64,000 nucleotides of DNA. It comes from Acidobacteriota bacterium (lineage in GTDB: Bacteria; Acidobacteriota; Terriglobia; Bryobacterales; Bryobacteraceae). Location: contig JAFDVZ010000002.1 of NCBI GenBank assembly GCA_018268715.1, positions 491,632-555,631 on the forward strand, read 5' to 3'. Shown in pieces: positions 56,981-64,000 of this stretch; position 1 is the stretch's first letter; each line of letters opens with the position of its first letter. The notes beneath the pieces are model-generated. The model searched no databases and was not told the DNA's origin. It saw only the letters and a program-made list of their open reading frames with translations. The translations under genes and the position numbers were made by a program.

Positions 56981-58015
56981 ATGCCAGAGGACAGTAATTC
57001 GCCGCCCCCGCCGGACGCCGCGGAAGTTCGAACCGAACTGGAGCGCATCCTGGCCAGTCCGGCCTTCCGCGGCAGCCGGCGATGTCAGGACTTCCTCACC
57101 TTCGTGGTCGGGCAGGTCCTTGACGGCGATCCCGACAGCCTCAAGGAGCGCACGCTCGCCGTGCGCATCTTCGGCCGTTCCGCCGACGCCAATTTGAATG
57201 AGGACAGCATCGTGCGAGTCGGCGCGCGCGAGGTCCGTAAGCGTCTGGCGCAGTACTATAGCGTGGATGGCGCGGCCGACCCGATCCGCATCGAACTGCC
57301 GCCCGGCACATACGTCCCCGCGTTTCGCCCCCTGCGCCTCGCTCCCGTCGCCCCCATAGCGGAGCCCGCGGCGCCGCTTCCCCAGCCGCCGCGCGACCCC
57401 GAGCCCGCCATCGCTCCCATCGCCCGTCGCGTGCCCGCCTGGACCGCGGCCTCCAGCCTGATTCTGCTCGCCAGCCTGGCGCTGCTCGCCTGGATGTGGT
57501 TCCGCCAATCCGCCACGCCGTTCGATGTCTTCTGGGCGCCCGTGCTCGAAGCCCGCGCCGTCACCGTGGCGCTGCCCTCCGCTGACGCGCGCTCATCCTA
57601 TCAGCTCGGCGCGCGCCTGTCCGGCAGGCCCGTGCGACTTCTCACCGGAGGCGTCGCCGAACCACTCGCCTCCGATTCGGTCGCCGTGCTTGGGGGCGAC
57701 GCCGCGGCCCTCCTGATGGCCAGGTTGCGATATCGCTATTCGGCCGAAGCGGACAATGGGATCCTGGACTCTCTGGACCCCTCGCGCCGCTGGCCCGCTG
57801 CCGGGGCCGCCGTCATTGCCCGCGTACCGCACCCGGAAACAGGCGGTTTCGTGCTGGTCGTTTCGGGCGATGCGGAACTCGCGACGGATCCCGCGCTGCT
57901 GAATCCGCTGCTGGCGCGGCTCCCGCCCGGTTGGTCGTCCCGCAACCTGGAGATGGTGGCGCGCCGTCCCTCGCCGGGCGCCCCGCCGGAGTTGGTGGCG
58001 AGTCATATTTGGTGA
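56981..58015 (+). CDS. Single-pass membrane protein with conserved acidobacterial N-domain
   Basis: 344 residues. The first 110 residues (EVRTELERILASPAFRGSRR, CQDFLTFVVGQVLDG, EDSIVRVGAREVRKRLAQYY, IRIELPPGTYVPAF) form a compact helical module that recurs at the N-terminus of many Solibacter-type membrane proteins. Its spacing resembles a winged-helix DNA-binding domain ahead of a membrane anchor, as in CadC/ToxR-type regulators, but that is an inference. One membrane helix (about 152-172; SLILLASLALLAWMWF) leads to a periplasmic alpha/beta domain that resembles no enzyme I know. It is divergent from the CRTAC1-type gene and stops five bases before the SDR gene, so it heads a three-gene run. 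Confidence 0.65.
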   Translation: MPEDSNSPPPPDAAEVRTELERILASPAFRGSRRCQDFLTFVVGQVLDGDPDSLKERTLAVRIFGRSADANLNEDSIVRVGAREVRKRLAQYYSVDGAADPIRIELPPGTYVPAFRPLRLAPVAPIAEPAAPLPQPPRDPEPAIAPIARRVPAWTAASSLILLASLALLAWMWFRQSATPFDVFWAPVLEARAVTVALPSADARSSYQLGARLSGRPVRLLTGGVAEPLASDSVAVLGGDAAALLMARLRYRYSAEADNGILDSLDPSRRWPAAGAAVIARVPHPETGGFVLVVSGDAELATDPALLNPLLARLPPGWSSRNLEMVARRPSPGAPPELVASHIW

Positions 58016-58020
58016 CAGCT

Positions 58021-58800
58021 ATGCTGCTTGAATCGAAGTGCGTCATCGTCACCGGCGCGGGTGGCGGCATCGGTGAGGCGATTGCGCGCGTCTGCTCGCG
58101 CGAAGGCGCCCTGGTCGTGGTTGTCGACATCCGTGAAGCGGAGGCGGCGCGCGTGGCCGCAAGCCTCGGTCCCAACGCCCTGGCTGTCGCCGCCGATGTC
58201 CGTCGCGACGGCGACCTGGAACGCGCCGCCGAAGCGGCCGTCCAGCGATTCGGCCGCATCGACGGACTAGTGAACAACGCGGGCGTCGATTTCTCGAAGC
58301 CGTTTCTTGAAACCACGCCGTCGGACTGGGATCGGGTTATCAACACGAACCTTCGGTCCTGTTTTTTTCTCAGCCAGATCGTTATACGCCGCATGCTCGC
58401 GCAAACGCCCTCGGGCGGCAGCGTAGTGAACATCTCCAGCGTGCACAGCATCGCGGGCGTCCCCGGCGCCGCGCCCTACGATGTCTCGAAGGCCGGAATG
58501 GCGGGACTCGCGCGAGCCCTGGCCGTCGAATTCGCCGCTCGCGGCATTCGCGTGAACTCGGTCTCGCCGGGCCTCATAGACACCCAGATCTGGCGCGACC
58601 TCCAGGCCGCCGCGCCCGACCTCGAGGCGTGTCTCGCCTACTGGCGGTCCAACATCCCCATCGAGCGCGTCATCGATCCCCGCGAGATCGGAGAACTCAC
58701 CGCCTTCCTGCTCAGCGATCGCGCATCGTGCATCACGGGCGCCAATTTGATCGCCGACGGGGGCATGACGGCGCGCCTATTGAGCACGGCGCAAGTGTGA
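58021..58800 (+). CDS. SDR family NAD(P)-dependent oxidoreductase
   Basis: 259 residues, classical SDR. Cofactor motif TGAGGGIGEA, NNAGVDFSKPF, catalytic Ser in VNISSVHSIAG, and Y153/K157 in YDVSKAG, then PGLIDTQIW. The acidic residue after strand 2 (VVVVDIRE) favours NAD over NADP. The substrate is probably a sugar or hydroxy acid alcohol, given the RraA-like neighbour, but this is inferred. ATG 58021 was chosen because upstream codons in the open frame belong to the previous gene in another frame. It lies five bases after the membrane-protein stop. Confidence 0.9.
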   Translation: MLLESKCVIVTGAGGGIGEAIARVCSREGALVVVVDIREAEAARVAASLGPNALAVAADVRRDGDLERAAEAAVQRFGRIDGLVNNAGVDFSKPFLETTPSDWDRVINTNLRSCFFLSQIVIRRMLAQTPSGGSVVNISSVHSIAGVPGAAPYDVSKAGMAGLARALAVEFAARGIRVNSVSPGLIDTQIWRDLQAAAPDLEACLAYWRSNIPIERVIDPREIGELTAFLLSDRASCITGANLIADGGMTARLLSTAQV

Positions 58801-58813
58801 TAGTCTCCACCCC

Positions 58814-59707
58814 ATGAGACTTACAGCCCTGTTTCTGCTGGCGGCTGCGGCCGCGCCGGCGCCAGCCCAGGTGTTCTCGCTCACTCACGAACAGATGCTT
58901 GAGTACACGGCGGACAACCCCTACGAACGGTTCCCTGACGGACGGCCGAAGGTGCCCGACGCAATGCTCGAGAAGGCCAAGGGACTCTCGGTCGAAGAGG
59001 TGTGGACCGTGCTGCGCGACACCCCGTTCAAGCAGCAGTTCGCCGGCGGCAACAACTACTGGCAGATCATGCATCCGGAAAAGAAACTGGTGGGCCGGGC
59101 CGTGACAGTGCAGTTCATGCCCATGCGCCCCGATGTCAGCGGCCCCATGACGGCCGCGGCGAAGAAGAAGGGCGTCGATAACATTCCGCCGCACCAGCGC
59201 GTCATCGACATTTTGCAGCCGGGCGACGTTCTGGTGGTGGACCTGATGGGCGCCATCGAGGGTGGAACCATTGTCGGCGATAATCTCGCCATGGCGATCT
59301 TTGTCGCCTCGAAGACCGGCCTCGTGGTGGATGGCGCCATCCGCGACGCCGAAGGCATCGAACCCATCGGAATGCCCGTCTACGCCCGCGGCGTGCACCC
59401 CTCGGCCATCAATTATGAGAAGGTGATGCTGACCGGGGTGAACATCCCGGTGAAGATCGGCGGAACCACTGTGATGCCCGGCGACGTCGTGTTCGGCGAT
59501 CGCGGCGGCCTCTACTTCATCCCGCCGCAGCACCTGAAGGCGATCATCGACAAAGCTGAAGTCACCCACATCCACGACGAGTGGACCAAGGCCAAGTTCC
59601 AGACCGGCAAGTACAAGTCGAGCGACTTGTATTCATCGCCCCGGATCCCTGAATTGAAGAAGGAATACGACGAGTATTTGAAGCAGAAACTCGGTAGGAA
59701 GGAATAA
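58814..59707 (+). CDS. Exported RraA-like / HMG-aldolase family protein
   Basis: 297 residues. Signal peptide (RLTALFLLAAAAAPAPAQ), then an N-terminal helical addition and the RraA fold: LVGRAVTVQFMP, DVLVVDLMGAIEGGTIVGDN, VASKTGLVVDGAIRDAEGI (the GxxRD active-site stretch of class II pyruvate aldolases), PGDVVFGDRGGLYFIPPQ. RraA homologues are either RNase E inhibitors or, with Arg-Asp in place, 4-hydroxy-4-methyl-2-oxoglutarate or oxaloacetate lyases. The export signal rules out the RNase E role and suggests a periplasmic aldolase/lyase. It starts 13 bases after the SDR stop, and a strong hairpin follows the stop. Confidence 0.87.
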   Translation: MRLTALFLLAAAAAPAPAQVFSLTHEQMLEYTADNPYERFPDGRPKVPDAMLEKAKGLSVEEVWTVLRDTPFKQQFAGGNNYWQIMHPEKKLVGRAVTVQFMPMRPDVSGPMTAAAKKKGVDNIPPHQRVIDILQPGDVLVVDLMGAIEGGTIVGDNLAMAIFVASKTGLVVDGAIRDAEGIEPIGMPVYARGVHPSAINYEKVMLTGVNIPVKIGGTTVMPGDVVFGDRGGLYFIPPQHLKAIIDKAEVTHIHDEWTKAKFQTGKYKSSDLYSSPRIPELKKEYDEYLKQKLGRKE

Positions 59708-59720
59708 CTCGTGGGCAGGA

Positions 59721-59745
59721 AACGGGGCGGTCATCCCGCCCCGTT
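59721..59745 (+). terminator. Bidirectional terminator hairpin
   Basis: AACGGGGCGG (59721-59730) pairs perfectly with CCGCCCCGTT (59736-59745) over the loop TCATC, between two converging genes. A pyrimidine-rich tail (CTGACTTCTCTT) follows on the plus strand. Confidence 0.75.
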
Positions 59746-59755
59746 CTGACTTCTC

Positions 59756-62476
59756 TTACAGTTGGAACTCCGCCTCAATCGTCGGATCGCCGATTTCGCG
59801 GTGCAGCTTGAACCCGCTCTTCGACAGAATCCGCTGCATCACCGAGTTGTCCGCTAGGACATCGGCGCGGATCTTATCCAGTTTCTCCTCGCGAGCGATC
59901 TTCACCAGGCGATCCACCAGTTCGGGACCGATGCCCTGGCCCTGCCACTTATCGCTCACAATGGCGGCGAACTCGGCGTTGTTGGTGCCCGGCAACTTCT
60001 GCAGGCGCCCCACCCCGAGAATCTCCTTCTCGCCGGTCTCGCGATTCATGTGCTCCACCACCAACGCGATCTCGCGATCGTAGTCGATGAAGCAGATGCG
60101 CGTCAGCCGTTCGTGCGCCACGCGCTGGCTCAGCTTCATGGTGTGGAGGTAACGTAGGTAAACGCTGCGGTCCGACAGCGTCTCGTGGAACTTCACCATC
60201 ATGGGCTCGTCTTCGGGCCGGATCGGCCGGATCACCACCGGCGTGCCGTCCTTCAACTGCCACTCGGCGTAGTATTTGGTCGGATAGGGCCGGATGGCCG
60301 GCTTCGGCAGCTCCGCCGCGCTCGCCTCGTGCAGCAGCACGCGGGCGTCCAGCGCCACGATGCCGTCCGAGGAAGCGAGCAGCGGGTTGATGTCGATTTC
60401 CTTGATCCAGGGCTGCTCCACCACCAGTTGGCTGAAGCGGACCATCAATTGTTCGAGCGCCGCCAGGTCCACCGGCTTGCGGCCGCGGACGCCCTTCAGC
60501 GCCTTGTAGATTCGCGTCTGCTCCATCATGCGGCGGGCCAGCGTGCTGTTCAACGGAGGCAGCGCCAGCGCGCGATCCTTGAACACTTCCACCAGTTGGC
60601 CGCCCAGGCCGAACAGCAGCACCGGACCGAACTGCGGATCCACCGACGAGCCGATGATGATCTCATAGCCGCCGCTCATCCGGATCATTTTCTGGACCGT
60701 GACGCCCTGGAAGTGCTCCGCGCCCGCCTTGGCGGCCACCGAGTTCTGGATGTCGCGGAAGGCGTTGCGAACGGCGTCGGCCGAACTCAGGTTCAACTTC
60801 ACGCCGCCCACGTCGGTCTTGTGGGTGATGGTCTCGCTGAATAGCTTCAGCACCACCGGGAAGCCCATCTCCTCGGCGCGCGCCACCGCTTCGTCGGCCG
60901 TCGCCGCCACCAGCGTCTCCACCGTGGGAATGCCGTAGCTCGCCAGCAGGTTCTTCGATTCGAACTCGGTCAGCAGCGTGCGTCCGCTTTCCTGCACCGT
61001 GCGGATGATGTCGCCGGCCATGCGCGAACCGTGGATGTTGCCCGATTCGGTGGCCGTCGGCGTCTCATACAGGCCTTTCAGGTTGTAGGTGTAGCTCCAC
61101 ATGTACTGAAACGCCCGCGCCGCGGTGTCCGGATACGGGAACACCGGGATCTCCGCGCGATTCAGAATGTCGACGCCCGCCTGCACCTCGGGACCGCCCA
61201 TCCAACTGGCCAGCACCGGCTTGTCGCCGAGCTTGGCGTACGGTTTCAACGCCTCGGCCGTCTTGGTGGCGTCCGTCATGGCCTGCGGCGTCAGCACCAC
61301 CAGCATGCCGTCGCTGTTGGGGTCCTTCGCCGCGATCTCGAGCGATTTGGCGTACCGATCCGCGCTCGCGTCGCCCAGGATGTCGATCGGGTTGCCGTGG
61401 CTCCAGTGCACCGGCAGGATCCCGTTCAGCTTCTCGACGGTCTCGCCCGACAGCTCCGACAACTCTCCGCCCGATCCGATCAGCGAATCGGTGGCGAGCA
61501 CGGCCGGGCCGCCGGCGTTGGTGAGAATGGTGAGCCGGTTCCCCTTCGGGCGCGGCTGCTTGCCCAGCACCTCGGCCATGTAGAACAAATCGGAGATCCG
61601 GTCCACCCTCAACACGCCAACGCGACGGAAAGCCGCGTCCAGCACGTCGTCCGATCCGGTCAGCGATCCGGTGTGCGAGGCCGCCGCCTTGCCGCCTTGC
61701 GCCGTGCGGCCGGCCTTAATGACGATAATCGGTTTGGTGAGGGCCACCTCGCGCGCCGCCGACAGGAACGAACGGGCGTCGCCGATGGACTCCATGTAGA
61801 TCAGAATGGCGCGCGTGCGCGTGTCCCGGCCCAGATACTGGATCAGGTCGCCCCAGTTCACGTCGAGCATCGAACCGAGCGAGACGAACGCGCTGAACCC
61901 GACCCGGTTCTGGAAGCTCCAGTCCAGCACGGCCGTGCACAGCGCGCCGCTCTGGCTGATGAAGCCGATGTTGCCCGGAGCCGCCATGCCGCGAGCGAAC
62001 GTGGCGTTAACACCGGTCAGGGGACTCATCAACCCCAGACAGTTGGGGCCGACGATCCGCATGTTGTACTGTTGGGCTTCCTTGGAGAGCTGCCGTTCCA
62101 GCTCGACTCCGGGGGGCCCGAGTTCCTTGAAACCCGCCGAGATCACTACGGCCGCTTTTACGCCAGCCTCGCCACACTCGTGGATGATCTGCGGAATGGA
62201 AGGAGCCGGCGTCACCACAACCGCCAGATCCACCGGTTCGGGGACTTGCAGGATGCCGGAATATGCCTTGATGCCAAGGACATTGGATCGCTTCGGATTC
62301 ACCGGGAAGACAGCGCCGCCGAACGGCGTGCTGAGCAGGTTCCACAAAGTGGTTCGCCCTACGCTGCCTGGATTCTCGGTGGCGCCAATGACCGCGATGT
62401 TTTTCGGAGTGAAGAATGCATCCAAAGGATGCGCTGTCCCCGCCGCAGCGGCGGGATTGGCTGTTGCGAACGCCAT
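59756..62476 (-). CDS. ADP-forming acyl-CoA synthetase fused to GNAT acetyltransferase
   Basis: 906 residues. Order: CoA-binding domain (about 18-140; [20 protein letters not shown]), succinyl-CoA-ligase-like domain with the phosphorylatable His268 in [14 protein letters not shown]-grasp (about 490-710; [49 protein letters not shown]), and a C-terminal GNAT (about 735-906; [35 protein letters not shown]). This is the architecture of Pat/YfiQ lysine acetyltransferases. In E. coli PatZ the synthetase part is catalytically dead; here the His is kept, so ligase activity is possible. It could make acyl-CoA with ADP formation or control enzymes such as AMP-forming ligases (for instance that at 14482) by acetylation. 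Confidence 0.93.
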   Translation of the reverse strand: MAFATANPAAAAGTAHPLDAFFTPKNIAVIGATENPGSVGRTTLWNLLSTPFGGAVFPVNPKRSNVLGIKAYSGILQVPEPVDLAVVVTPAPSIPQIIHECGEAGVKAAVVISAGFKELGPPGVELERQLSKEAQQYNMRIVGPNCLGLMSPLTGVNATFARGMAAPGNIGFISQSGALCTAVLDWSFQNRVGFSAFVSLGSMLDVNWGDLIQYLGRDTRTRAILIYMESIGDARSFLSAAREVALTKPIIVIKAGRTAQGGKAAASHTGSLTGSDDVLDAAFRRVGVLRVDRISDLFYMAEVLGKQPRPKGNRLTILTNAGGPAVLATDSLIGSGGELSELSGETVEKLNGILPVHWSHGNPIDILGDASADRYAKSLEIAAKDPNSDGMLVVLTPQAMTDATKTAEALKPYAKLGDKPVLASWMGGPEVQAGVDILNRAEIPVFPYPDTAARAFQYMWSYTYNLKGLYETPTATESGNIHGSRMAGDIIRTVQESGRTLLTEFESKNLLASYGIPTVETLVAATADEAVARAEEMGFPVVLKLFSETITHKTDVGGVKLNLSSADAVRNAFRDIQNSVAAKAGAEHFQGVTVQKMIRMSGGYEIIIGSSVDPQFGPVLLFGLGGQLVEVFKDRALALPPLNSTLARRMMEQTRIYKALKGVRGRKPVDLAALEQLMVRFSQLVVEQPWIKEIDINPLLASSDGIVALDARVLLHEASAAELPKPAIRPYPTKYYAEWQLKDGTPVVIRPIRPEDEPMMVKFHETLSDRSVYLRYLHTMKLSQRVAHERLTRICFIDYDREIALVVEHMNRETGEKEILGVGRLQKLPGTNNAEFAAIVSDKWQGQGIGPELVDRLVKIAREEKLDKIRADVLADNSVMQRILSKSGFKLHREIGDPTIEAEFQL

Positions 62477-62639
62477 ATAAGGATGAAAAACTCCTCTACT
62501 AGTGTCCCATGACTGGGCGGAAACCGGAATAGTCCTAACGGCTCGCGCCCTGGGAATTCGTTGAAAAAATCAACACGCCCGCGCACGGGCTCTCTCGAGT
62601 AAGTTGCCGCATCCGGTGGGAATTCTCCGGCGGTGATCG

Positions 62640-62672
62640 TTGTACAATAGCGAAGCTCGTGTCACACACGAG
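62640..62672 (+). promoter_or_regulatory. Palindrome and hairpin in leader of DyP cluster
   Basis: TTGTACAA (62640-62647) is a perfect palindrome. CTCGTGT (62656-62662) pairs with ACACGAG (62666-62672) around CAC. They lie 34-66 bases before the small DyP-linked gene and may be an operator or leader structure. The 230-base gap before that gene holds no other recognised element. Confidence 0.4.
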
Positions 62673-62705
62673 AGTACTGGGAATACCTTGGAGGAGCTAA
62701 AATCT

Positions 62706-63182
62706 ATGTCCGATGCAGCCGCCGCGGCCGCCCCGCAGCCTACGCCGAAGTGCGTCGCCAGCCCCCTCACTCTGATCATGAAGATCAAGTCGGAGGCCGA
62801 TTATCAACAACTTACAGCGCTTTTGCACCACATCCAGTCGCTGCCGCCTGACCAAAACCCCATCTGGGTGGCGCTCACCAAGCTGAAAATCGTTCACTTT
62901 GCGCGCTTCGTATTCCTCGAAAACAACACCAAACTCGCCGTTATCACGACGTATGATGGCTCATTTGAGGACTACATTAACGATTTCGTTGACGCAATTG
63001 GTGACGTTTTTAACGCACTTTTGGCGCATATGGAAGGCGCTCCGGCGCTTCCCGTGCAGCAGCACAGGCAGGAATTTCTGGCCTACTGCACTGCCAACGA
63101 CCTGCGTGGTATCGAGCCCTTTTACAGCGCCTATCCGCAGGCCACGGTGCTCGATATCCTGAGCGCCCTCGAAAACGCCTAG
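62706..63182 (+). CDS. Small protein encoded before DyP peroxidase
   Basis: 158 residues from ATG 62706 (GGAGGAGC lies upstream). No membrane helix or signal. After an Ala/Pro-rich head comes an alpha/beta segment: LIMKIKSEADYQQLTALLHH, VHFARFVFLENNTKLAVITT, YDGSFEDYINDFVDAIGDVF, which has the look of a ferredoxin-like dimeric alpha-beta barrel as in DyP and EfeB folds. I cannot name the family. It lies 17 bases from the DyP gene on the same strand, so it may be a partner or a separate half of a peroxidase-related complex. Confidence 0.65.
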   Translation: MSDAAAAAAPQPTPKCVASPLTLIMKIKSEADYQQLTALLHHIQSLPPDQNPIWVALTKLKIVHFARFVFLENNTKLAVITTYDGSFEDYINDFVDAIGDVFNALLAHMEGAPALPVQQHRQEFLAYCTANDLRGIEPFYSAYPQATVLDILSALENA

Positions 63183-63199
63183 CACTGCTCGGAGATGGT

Positions 63200-64000
63200 A
63201 TGCCTGGACCGCAACTTGATGATATCCAGGGACTTATACTCCGGACCTACGCGATGCCCGCGCTGCGCGTCTTCGTCCTTTCGGTCCGGGACGCCGCCGG
63301 AGGACGGCGTTTCCTGGGGTCGCTCCAACTAGCCACCGCCACCGAGTGGAAAGTCAAGCCGGACTACTGCGTCAACCTCGCCCTCACCCACCCCGGCCTC
63401 GCCGCTCTGGGGGTCGGCGAGGCCAGTTTGGCCACGTTTCCCGACGAATTTAAGGAGGGCGCGCCGGCCCGGGCCGCGCGGATCGGTGACACGGGGACCA
63501 GTGCTCCCGATCAATGGATTGGGGGCCTGAACGGCCCCGATGTCCATATCTTGTTGTTTCTATTCGCCCAAAGCGAGGAGATCCTGACTCGGGTGAGCGG
63601 CGAGCTTCGGGCGGGGTACAGTGGCGCCATGGCGGAGCTCTCCGTCCACGACGCTCGGGGATTGCCGGGGAACGTCGCCCATTTCGGCTACCGGGACGGT
63701 TTCGCGCAGCCGACCATCGACGGCGGGTTGTCGCCGCTGATTCCCGATCCGCTGCCGAAGGCCCCGACAGGGGAGTTCCTGTTGGGTTACCCCAGTCAAT
63801 TCAACGACTTCCAATACTCGGTTCCGGCCCCGGAGGCGCTGGGTCACAACGGGAGTTTCGTGGCGTTCCGGATCCTGTCACAGGATTGTCACGCTTTTGA
63901 GGAGTTTTTGAAGCGGGCAGGCGGCGAAATCGGCAAGGATCCGGAGTGGATCGCCGCCAAACTGTGCGGCCGCTGGCGTAACGGTGTCCCGCTGGCGCTC
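63200..64000 (+). CDS. DyP-type heme peroxidase (partial, cut by window end)
   Basis: 267 residues visible, beginning ATG 63200 behind GGAGA. Starts MPGPQLDDIQGLILRTYAMP, the usual N-terminus of class P-like DyP peroxidases (domain beginning with an IQG helix). The catalytic GxxDG motif is visible as HFGYRDGFAQP with the distal Asp in GYRDG. The proximal His and the C-terminal half lie beyond base 64000. DyP enzymes oxidise phenolic or dye-like substrates with peroxide. Whether a C-terminal encapsulin-targeting tail exists cannot be seen. Confidence 0.9.
   Translation, partial: MPGPQLDDIQGLILRTYAMPALRVFVLSVRDAAGGRRFLGSLQLATATEWKVKPDYCVNLALTHPGLAALGVGEASLATFPDEFKEGAPARAARIGDTGTSAPDQWIGGLNGPDVHILLFLFAQSEEILTRVSGELRAGYSGAMAELSVHDARGLPGNVAHFGYRDGFAQPTIDGGLSPLIPDPLPKAPTGEFLLGYPSQFNDFQYSVPAPEALGHNGSFVAFRILSQDCHAFEEFLKRAGGEIGKDPEWIAAKLCGRWRNGVPLAL

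Overview
The window is GC-rich bacterial DNA packed with genes on both strands. It most likely comes from an acidobacterium of the Solibacter/Bryobacter type. That placement is an inference from gene content: an X6-type ECF sigma factor coupled to a Ser/Thr kinase, many Tat- or Sec-exported enzymes, CRTAC1-like FG-GAP/TPR proteins, a carboxypeptidase-regulatory-domain TonB receptor, and a membrane protein with an N-terminal domain that I associate with Solibacter. I found no rRNA, tRNA, CRISPR array, insertion sequence or phage gene. No gene-free stretch exceeds 300 bases.

Left part (1-23.5 kb): accessory and housekeeping genes. In order: a truncated secreted glycoside hydrolase; a D-threonine-aldolase-type PLP enzyme; a DUF5685-like protein with an extreme Cys-rich tail; DNA polymerase I (polA); a DUF1015 protein; an FHA/zinc-ribbon protein; a kinase-ECF sigma pair; an array of four hairpins; an SDR plus enolase-superfamily pair; an RsbRD-like protein; a TPR-TlpA thioredoxin; an acyl-CoA ligase; a BlaI/BlaR1 pair with two visible operators, whose BlaR1-like protein carries TPR and SPOR domains; a lactonase; a MEMO-family protein; and a TonB receptor.

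Centre (23.76-45.50 kb): one co-directional, tightly spaced or overlapping eight-gene unit ending in a strong hairpin. It encodes an EtfD-like membrane ETF:quinone oxidoreductase, EtfB, EtfA, a long acyl-CoA dehydrogenase, a 3035-residue KS-AT-KS-ACPx6-KR-DH megasynthase, a 1865-residue single-chain eukaryote-like acetyl-CoA carboxylase, an Sfp-type phosphopantetheinyl transferase and an NTF2-like protein. This looks like a self-contained secondary-lipid or polyketide factory: the carboxylase makes malonyl-CoA, the transferase primes the carriers, the megasynthase elongates, and the dehydrogenase/ETF/EtfD chain exchanges electrons with the quinone pool. All six carrier domains have Thr where the pantetheinylated Ser should be. 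There is no recognisable enoyl reductase or thioesterase. This is the most interesting system in the window.

Right part (45.5-64 kb): a hypothetical protein with a CNF1/BLF1-like SGC...His signature; a Tat-signal sugar aminotransferase overlapping a propeller lipoprotein; a galactose-use cluster (SSS symporter, small membrane protein, galK, TPR protein); a large CRTAC1-type exported protein; a membrane protein, SDR and exported RraA-like protein in a row; an ADP-forming acyl-CoA synthetase fused to a GNAT acetyltransferase; and a small protein preceding a DyP-type peroxidase cut by the window end.
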